Assembly (NCBI GenBank): GCA_016187835.1
Contig: JACPIY010000073.1
Coordinates: forward strand, 1 to 58,851
DNA from: Deltaproteobacteria bacterium
GTDB taxonomy: Bacteria; Desulfobacterota_D; UBA1144; Nemesobacterales; CSP1-2
DNA: 58,851 nucleotides
Direction of reading: 5' to 3'
Below are positions 53,143 to 58,851 of this stretch, piece by piece. How positions within the stretch are numbered: position 1 is the stretch's first letter; each line of letters starts with the position of its first letter. The notes beneath the pieces are model-generated. The model did not search any database. It had not been told where the DNA came from and was given only the letters and a program-made list of their open reading frames with translations. The position numbers and the translations under genes were made by a program.

Positions 53143-55636
53143 AGAACTAGATACGGTTATTGGTCCTGCTGGAAGAGAAATGGGAATAAAGAGCTATTTG
53201 TCTATGCCAATTTCTTTTGAAAGGAAGACGTTAGGCTGTATAAATATTTCTTCTTTTCAGAAGAATGCCTTTGATGAAGAGGAGTTAAAGCTACTAGAGA
53301 TTGTGACACAGCAAATCGAAGTAGCAATAAATAATGCGAAGCAGATGGAAGCACTGAAGAAAAGCGAGGAGCAACAAGCCCTTATCTTCGCTCGGTTCCA
53401 ATGGCGACCTACGTTTGCCGGACTTCAGGCAACTTCGGCCCGACCTGGATGAGTGAGAACATAGAACGTGTCACTGGTTTTCCATCTAAACGGTTCGTAG
53501 AGGACGAGCAATTCTGGGCTTCGCGTATTCATCCTGATGACCATGAGCGTGTGTTAAAGGAATTTGAAGCAATTCTCAACAAAGGCTCGATTGTCATTGA
53601 ATATCCCTGGCAGTGTGCAGACAGCTCCTATCACTGGTTCCTTGACCAGGCGGTTCTTGTGGGAGATGAGGAATCTAAGCCCAAAGAAATAATAGGTACT
53701 TGGTTGGATATTACAGACCGCAAGCAAGCAGAGTAGGAGATTCATAAGCTAAACATCCAGCTTGAGGAAAGGGTCATTGGGCGTACCGCACAACTTGGAA
53801 GAGCGAACCGGGAACTACAACGGGCTGTAGAAGAGGCCGAGCAGGCCAATCGGGCGAAGAGTGAATTCCTCTCACGCATGAGCCACGAGTTGCGTACTCC
53901 GATGAATGCCATCTTAGGGTTTGCCCAACTTTTGGAGATGTATCCCTTCTCTACTCCTCAGCAAACGGAAAGTGTGAAACACATATTGGAGGCAGGAAGG
54001 CATCTGCTTAATCTCATAAATGAGGTGCTGGATATTGCTCGTATTGACTCAGGCCCCTTTACACTCTCAACAGAACAGATAAGTGTGAAAGAGATTATGC
54101 AGGAAGCATTGGATCTTATTCACCCTATTGCCATCGAAAGAAAAATTGGGCTCCAATCAACCTTGGCAGAGGTTAATGATTGGTACATTCTGGCTGACAA
54201 ACAGCGTATAAAGCAGGTTCTTTTAAATCTTCTGTCGAACGCAGTTAAATACAACCGTGAGAGTGGAATAGTTGACCTCTCCTGCGAAGAAGCTCCCGAG
54301 AAAATGTTGCGTATTAAGGTAAGTGATACTGGTTTTGGAATTCCTAGGGAAAAGACGAACCGACTATTCAATTCATTCGACCGTTTGGGGGCTGAGCAGA
54401 GCGGTATTGAGGGTACTGGGCTTGGCCTAGCTCTTTGCAAGCAACTGGTGGGAGCAATGAGAGGAATCATAGGAGTAGAAAGCACAGTGGGTCAGGGGAG
54501 TACCTTCTGGATAGAAATGCCTCTAGCAGAAGCCCCTCTTGAGCAATTGAGTTGTATGGACGTGCTGCCCGAAGTTGAACTCGAAGCAAACGGAAAAACC
54601 CCCACTGTGCTTTACATTGAGGATAACCTTTCAAACCTCAGGCTGATTGAACACATCTTGGTTCATCGGCCTGAGGTTAAAGTTCTTTCGGCTATGCAGG
54701 GTAGCTTAGGTCTAGACTTGGCACATGAGCACCATCCTGACCTCATACTTTTAGACCTTAACCTACCTGATATCTCAGGAGAAGAGGTTCTATATCGATT
54801 GCAGGAAGCCCCCAAGACTCGCGAGATTCCGGTTGTGATAATTAGCGCCGATGGTATTCCAGCTAATGTCCAGAAGTTTCTAGGCCTTGGAGCCCAGGGC
54901 TACCTGACCAAGCCCTTCGACGTTATTGAGGTACTCCTACGTATCAAGAATTTGATTGAGACACGTTTCCTGTATCATCAACTTCAAAGTCAAAACCAGG
55001 TTCTAGAGGAAAAGGTTTGTGAGCGTACTCGGGAGTTGGAAGAGGCTCAGATAGAGATTCTCGAACGCCTGGCACAAGCCGCCGAATACCGTGATGACAA
55101 CACCGGTGAGCCCACCCAACGGGTGGGCTGGCTCTCGGCTCTTATTGCTCAGGCTCTAGGGCTTCCCGAAGCTCAGGTCAGGCTAATCCGTCAAGCCGCT
55201 ACATTGCATGATATAGGTAAGATAGGTATACCTGACCAGATCTTGTTTAAACCTGGCAAGCTCACACCGAGGAGTTTGAAGTAGTAAGGACTCATATCAT
55301 GATTGGGGATAAGATTCTTTTTGGAAGTAAGTCTCCACTTCTACAAGTGGCCGAAGAGATTGCCCTTACCCACCATGAGCGCTGGGATGGCACGGGCTAT
55401 TTAGGACTTAAGGAAGAGGAAATACCTATGACGGGACGGATTGTGGGTATTGTTGACTTTTTCGATGCACTTACCCATGAGCGGCCGTATAAAAAGGCCT
55501 GGACCGAGGAAGAAGCCGTGGCCGAAATCAAGCAACAGAGCGGACGGCATTTTGATCCGCATGTAGTTGAGGCATTTTTGCAGGTGATTGAACATAAGGA
55601 CCACCTTAAGAAGAAAAAGAAAAGTTAAGCTTGAAT

Positions 55637-56056
55637 TTATTCGCCAACAATTTGAAGTATTAATTCTCTTTTTCTTGGCCTGTTATCAAAATCCACGACT
55701 ATAATCTGCTGCCATGTACCGAGAAAAAGCCGTGACGATGAGAAGGGAACCGTAAGAGACGGGCCAAGAAGCGCGGCTCTGATGTGTGAGTATCCATTTC
55801 CATCTCCCCATCTTGCATCGTGGTCATAGTGAATGCCTTTTGGCGCAATTCTTTCAACGGTTTTTTTGAAATCGGCTATTGCTCCGCTTTCATACTCGAT
55901 CGTTGTAACTCCAGCGGTGGAGCCGGGGACAAACACAGTAACGATACCTGAAGAGATTCCAGAATCTCTTACGGCTTTTCCCACACTCTGGGTTACATCT
56001 ATTAAATCCGTTTCTCCTCTGGTCTCAAGCTTGAGGCTTACGGTTTTTACCGCCAT
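55637..56056 (-). CDS. yjbQ: YjbQ/UPF0047 family protein
   Basis: A 139-residue homotrimer-type protein of the YjbQ family. The conserved stretches are LIDVTQSVGKAV, VTVFVPGSTAGVTTIEYESG, RWGDGNGYSHIRAALLGPS and GTWQQIIVVDFDNRPRKREL. Its His/Asp residues form a small metal site, and some homologues have weak thiamine-phosphate synthase activity. It is convergent with the kinase pseudogene and is 11 bp downstream of the MBL-protein gene on the same strand, likely co-transcribed. The true substrate is unknown. The frame is intact. Confidence 0.9.
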   Translation of the reverse strand: MAVKTVSLKLETRGETDLIDVTQSVGKAVRDSGISSGIVTVFVPGSTAGVTTIEYESGAIADFKKTVERIAPKGIHYDHDARWGDGNGYSHIRAALLGPSLTVPFSSSRLFLGTWQQIIVVDFDNRPRKRELILQIVGE

Positions 56057-56067
56057 TTTTTCTTCTC

Positions 56068-57033
56068 CTAAATGAGTTTTAGTTGTGAAGGTTTTTCAAG
56101 AGGCGTTGCCTTAAACCCTCTTTTTTGAAGAGTTCGTGCAAACTCCGTGCTGAATCCCTGAATTAAATACAATTCCTTGGGTCTAGCGATTTCTACAAAC
56201 TGAAGAAGCTCATCGTAACCGGCATGGTTGCTAATTGGAAAGGCTTCGTCAGCTCTATATGCGGATTTAGCAAACTCTTTGTCCACAGCCCATCCCATGA
56301 CAACTCCGATCCTTTTTTTTGTTATTTTATCTATGATCTCAGAACCTCTAAGGTAGGGTGGTAACAGAAGAACTTTCCCTTCTATTTTTTTAGGTCTAAA
56401 GCTTTCATAGTTTGAGAAACCGATTCCAAATTCCTCATAAATCTTGACTGCTTTATAAATTGATCTATGGAGACTTAGTTTATATCCCATATCTCCTAAA
56501 ACCTTCGCTATGTCCTGAGCCTTTCCCAAAATGTTGACGAGAAGTATAGGTGTGATACCGGAAGAAAGGGACCCGTCAATAAAATCTATGAGTGACTCAA
56601 GCACGCTTTGAGGAGAAGGAAAAACGTATTTAGGAAGACCATAAGTGCATTTCATAATGGCAATATCACAACGCTTGATCTGGGCTGGCTCTGCGGTATC
56701 GCTGTGCCTTAGCTTGAAATCACCTGTATAGATGATTCTTTTTCCATCCAAATCTATAACTATCTGGGAAGAACCGAGAATATATCCCGCAGGTATAAGC
56801 TCTACCTGAACTTTGCCGAGGCTAAAGGGGTGATTAAAAGGACAGACCAGAACGACGGAGTTTTTGACCTTCTTCTCTGATAGCTTTATTGTCTTGGGAG
56901 TAGCGATTACTTTTTCATGTGGTACGAACTCTGTAACATTAGCGTTTGAAAGAAAAGAAAAGAGAGCTTTCTTTGTTGAATCAAACCATAAATCAGTTCC
57001 TTTTATATGAATTCCTTCGTCATACTCAATCAT
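56068..57033 (-). CDS. Metallo-beta-lactamase-fold exonuclease-like protein without metal ligands
   Basis: A 321-residue protein with the layout of bacterial MBL-fold exonucleases. Segments match LIPAGYILGSSQIVIDLDG (usual PAGHxLGS), IIYTGDFKLRHSD, MKCTYGLPKYVFPSP and ISNHAGYDELLQFVEI (usual SDHADW). The HxHxDH motif that should follow the first strand is absent: the region reads SNANVTEFVPHEKV. The PAGH histidine is Tyr, and the late Asp-His pair is Asn-His. Most zinc ligands are lost, so it is probably inactive as a nuclease and may have a binding role. It is followed by yjbQ on the same strand. Confidence 0.8.
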   Translation of the reverse strand: MIEYDEGIHIKGTDLWFDSTKKALFSFLSNANVTEFVPHEKVIATPKTIKLSEKKVKNSVVLVCPFNHPFSLGKVQVELIPAGYILGSSQIVIDLDGKRIIYTGDFKLRHSDTAEPAQIKRCDIAIMKCTYGLPKYVFPSPQSVLESLIDFIDGSLSSGITPILLVNILGKAQDIAKVLGDMGYKLSLHRSIYKAVKIYEEFGIGFSNYESFRPKKIEGKVLLLPPYLRGSEIIDKITKKRIGVVMGWAVDKEFAKSAYRADEAFPISNHAGYDELLQFVEIARPKELYLIQGFSTEFARTLQKRGFKATPLEKPSQLKLI

Positions 57034-57140
57034 TATGTTTTAGAGTTTAGTGTACTTTGAGGGAAGGAATTTGCAAGCTGAAATTCTCATATCCTTACAG
57101 AGCTAAAATAACCAGGATATAATTAAAATAAGTCACATAG

Positions 57141-58301
57141 ATGAATGAACTTACTCAAACAATAAAATCCTTAATACATAAATCCGGTCATATTACGTTT
57201 GCCAAATTTATGGAACTTGCTCTCTATCATCCTAACTATGGCTACTACGCTTCTGGAAAAGCAAAGATTGGGAAAGAAGGGGACTATTATACAAGTTCGT
57301 CTGTTCATCCGGCGTTTGGAGAGGTTTTAGGCAGGTTTATATGCCGAGCCTGGGAGTTAGTTGCTGTGTCTGATTTTACGGTTATAGAGATGGGGGCCGG
57401 AAAGGGATTTCTGTCACTGGATATTCTCGATTCAATTAAACGGAACAACCCAACATTATACGACAGGCTTAGCTACCTGATTATTGAGCTTAGCCCACAA
57501 CTACGGGAAGAAGGTAAGGCCACCTTGAGAGAGCATTTGTCCAAGATTAAATGGGTTGATTTTCTGACTGATCTAAAACTAGAAAGCATATCGGGTGTCT
57601 TTATCTCGAATGAACTCGTAGATTCCTTGCCTTTCCACCGAGCTAAGTTAAAAAATAGAAAACTGCAAGAGATATTTGTCGGGCTTCGTGATGAGGATTT
57701 TGTGGAATTTATTGGAGAACCCAGCAGTCTCGAACTAAAAGAGTATTTTAAGGGTTACGATTTAGAGTTTGAAGACGAACAGGAAGTTGAGATTAACCTC
57801 AAGGCAAGGGAATGGTTGAGTGATATATCCTCTGTATTGTCAAAAGGTCTTGTCCTAACGGTTGATTACGGCTTTCTGACCCCCGAACTCTACAGTAGTA
57901 TCAGGATGAAGGGGACGTTTAGATGCTTTCATAAACATACTTTGAATGAAAATCCTTACCTAAACATTGGAGAGCAGGACATCACCGCTCATGTGAATTT
58001 CAGCGATCTAATTAGGACTGGAGACTCTCTGGGATTAAGTACGATAAAGTACATAACTCAAGGGCAGTTCCTGGTTGATTGGGGAATACTCGATATTATT
58101 GAAAGATACTCGTCTTCCGATATTTCTTCTGAGAAAAGCAGGCTGGCAATCAAAAACCTATTCTTGCCCGAACTCATGGGAGAGAGGTTTAAGGTTCTTA
58201 TTCAGTCAAAAAACCTTGAAAATAAAATCAGAACCTTTTACCCTGAATCACCGTTTAGGATAAGTTTTCAAAGTCCTCTTGATAGATATAAAGGTTTATA
58301 G
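57141..58301 (+). CDS. MidA/NDUFAF7-type SAM-dependent methyltransferase
   Basis: A 386-residue protein. The N-terminus FAKFMELALYHPNYGYYASG is the MidA signature. SAM-binding motif I is VIEMGAGKGFLSLDIL at about residue 80. Further hallmarks are GVFISNELVDSLPFHRAKL, LVLTVDYGF and DITAHVNFSDLI. Mitochondrial relatives methylate an arginine of a complex I subunit; bacterial substrates are unknown. Length and motifs are typical. It is divergent from the MBL gene, with about 100 bp between starts, and convergent with the next gene, overlapping it by 6 bp. Confidence 0.88.
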   Translation: MNELTQTIKSLIHKSGHITFAKFMELALYHPNYGYYASGKAKIGKEGDYYTSSSVHPAFGEVLGRFICRAWELVAVSDFTVIEMGAGKGFLSLDILDSIKRNNPTLYDRLSYLIIELSPQLREEGKATLREHLSKIKWVDFLTDLKLESISGVFISNELVDSLPFHRAKLKNRKLQEIFVGLRDEDFVEFIGEPSSLELKEYFKGYDLEFEDEQEVEINLKAREWLSDISSVLSKGLVLTVDYGFLTPELYSSIRMKGTFRCFHKHTLNENPYLNIGEQDITAHVNFSDLIRTGDSLGLSTIKYITQGQFLVDWGILDIIERYSSSDISSEKSRLAIKNLFLPELMGERFKVLIQSKNLENKIRTFYPESPFRISFQSPLDRYKGL

Positions 58302-58627
58302 TTTATTCCAGAACTTCTTAACTCCAATATTTACACTCGTCAAAATCGCTATCTGCCCGGCTGCCGGAATTGAAGATAATACGGTAAGCATTGCTACGGT
58401 GCCTATTCCCGTCATACCGGAGATTGCGCCGCCAGAAGTTTCTTTTAACAAATGACTAACGCGTTTTTTTTAGTTATACCTTTTTTTGAAGCCAAGCGCG
58501 CAACTTCTGCCGAAGCTACCAATCCATCTATTAAGGCGGATACTAAACCCGCCTTTGCAGTGTTTTTTAATATTTCTTTAACCGCGTTCATCGTTGCAGT
58601 TCGAGATAGATTGACGGAAACACTCAC
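58296..58627 (-). pseudogene. Hypothetical membrane-type protein, frameshifted and cut by an IS end
   Basis: Two frames join across an AAAA run near 58447. The first gives VSVSVNLSRTATMNAVKEIL and GLVSALIDGLVASAEVARL. The second gives GGAISGMTGIGTVAMLTVLS followed by IPAAGQIAILTSVNIGVKKFWNKL. The second part is Gly-rich and hydrophobic, like a hairpin of two membrane helices. I do not recognise the family. Similarity to a protein extends a few codons upstream of the GTG, but the frame then breaks near the terminus of the transposase element, which may have cut the gene. Confidence 0.55.
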
Positions 58628-58684
58628 GGGAAGATTGGCTGCCGATTTTTCTAATGTTTATCTGTCTACACTACTGTCCCAACG

Positions 58685-58851
58685 TTAATTAAATAAATTC
58701 AATTGGTTACAAGAGTCGCCATTTGTATTATCATCTTCCATAGACGAAAGTGCTTGTAACAACTGTATTTTCTCCAAAAGTGTTACACTCAAAATCTGTA
58801 GAATTGTATACAGACTGTGGTTCAAATTCAATCGCTTCTTAACGATAGCGA
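58685..58851 (-). mobile_element. 3' end of an IS4-like transposase gene, cut by window edge
   Basis: The last 55 codons read VKKRLNLNHSLYTILQILSV, then TLLEKIQLLQAL, and end NQLNLFN with TAA at 58685-58687. This closing sequence is characteristic of IS4-type transposases. The bases just after the stop (CACTACTGTCCCAACG on the plus strand, about 58668-58684) may be the terminal inverted repeat. The rest of the element lies outside the window. Confidence 0.7.

Larger units (their letters stand above)
49847..55628 (+). pseudogene. Giant multi-GAF/PAS hybrid histidine kinase with REC and HD-GYP domains
   Basis: A single gene of about 5.8 kb, now in many pieces. Read across the breaks, the order is six GAF domains (about 49.9-50.4, 50.4-50.9, 51.3-51.8, 51.85-52.35, 52.4-52.9, 52.9-53.4 kb), with PAS domains at 50.9-51.3 and 53.4-53.7. 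HisKA follows ([18 protein letters not shown]; phosphorylated His at 53884-53886), then HATPase ([20 protein letters not shown]), REC ([13 protein letters not shown]) and HD-GYP ([21 protein letters not shown]). In-frame stops occur at 51610-51612 (TAA) and 53734-53736 (TAG). Frameshifts occur near 49905, 52165, 52365, 52868, 53395 and 55263. It would have sensed small ligands and made or broken cyclic-di-GMP. ATG with GGGAGAG starts it. Nonsense codons as well as indels indicate a true pseudogene. Confidence 0.82.

Noticed and set aside
34192-53736. Recoding of TGA or TAG as an amino acid
   Set aside because: TAG, TGA and TAA all end intact genes here (for example the GNAT and PPOX genes end in TAG and leuS ends in TGA), so nonsense mutation is simpler.

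Overview
The window is a chromosomal segment of a moderately AT-rich, Gram-negative bacterium. Evidence for Gram-negative: an outer-membrane beta-barrel, periplasmic TPR and lytic transglycosylase genes, ThyX, NDH-2 and many Hanks-kinase/GAF-type signalling genes. The gene set resembles deltaproteobacterial or candidate-phylum metagenome lineages, but nothing here fixes the taxon. Housekeeping genes (xseA, thyX, ndh, gdhA, pgi, fabH, dnaB, glycerate kinase, nuoE, leuS, thiE) are intact and scattered on both strands as single genes or short operons.

Layout: 1-9 kb holds xseA (cut by the edge), a tandem-domain thyX, a divergent Sir2, ndh, an EamA exporter, a secreted OB-fold protein and a PulC-SLT lytic transglycosylase. 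9.3-12.9 kb is a three-gene conflict-type cassette on the minus strand: a membrane protein, a SIR2 protein, and a STAND NTPase ending in a transmembrane helix and a YEATS-like domain. The last two are broken by frameshifts. 13-26 kb is ordinary metabolism. 27-30.4 kb is an FHA / PP2C / Ser-Thr kinase operon. 30.7-33.4 kb has an RMDN-like TPR protein and a dynamin-like GTPase. 33.5-38.5 kb is an accessory zone with three tRNA-Arg copies (one intact), a PemK toxin pair, a hydroxylase, a broken DUF262-HNH nuclease and a decayed second copy of the dynamin 3' end. 38.8-48.9 kb returns to core genes (TM2, uracil-DNA glycosylase, leuS, a Phd/RelE pair, deoxyhypusine-synthase-like, thiE, an outer-membrane protein, an ABC ATPase, an F420-reductase-like protein). 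49.8-55.6 kb is a giant multi-GAF hybrid histidine kinase/HD-GYP gene, now a pseudogene. The end has yjbQ, a metal-site-less MBL protein, a MidA methyltransferase and an IS4-like transposase end.

Two themes stand out. First, a family of about 28-bp palindromes (ends near GTAGGG/CCCTAC, variable cores) is sprinkled between genes, and one sits in frame inside leuS. Second, frameshifts and in-frame stops are concentrated in accessory genes, while neighbouring core genes are clean. This suggests decay of accessory functions, although several indels lie in homopolymers where assembly error is possible. No CRISPR array, prophage or rRNA was seen.
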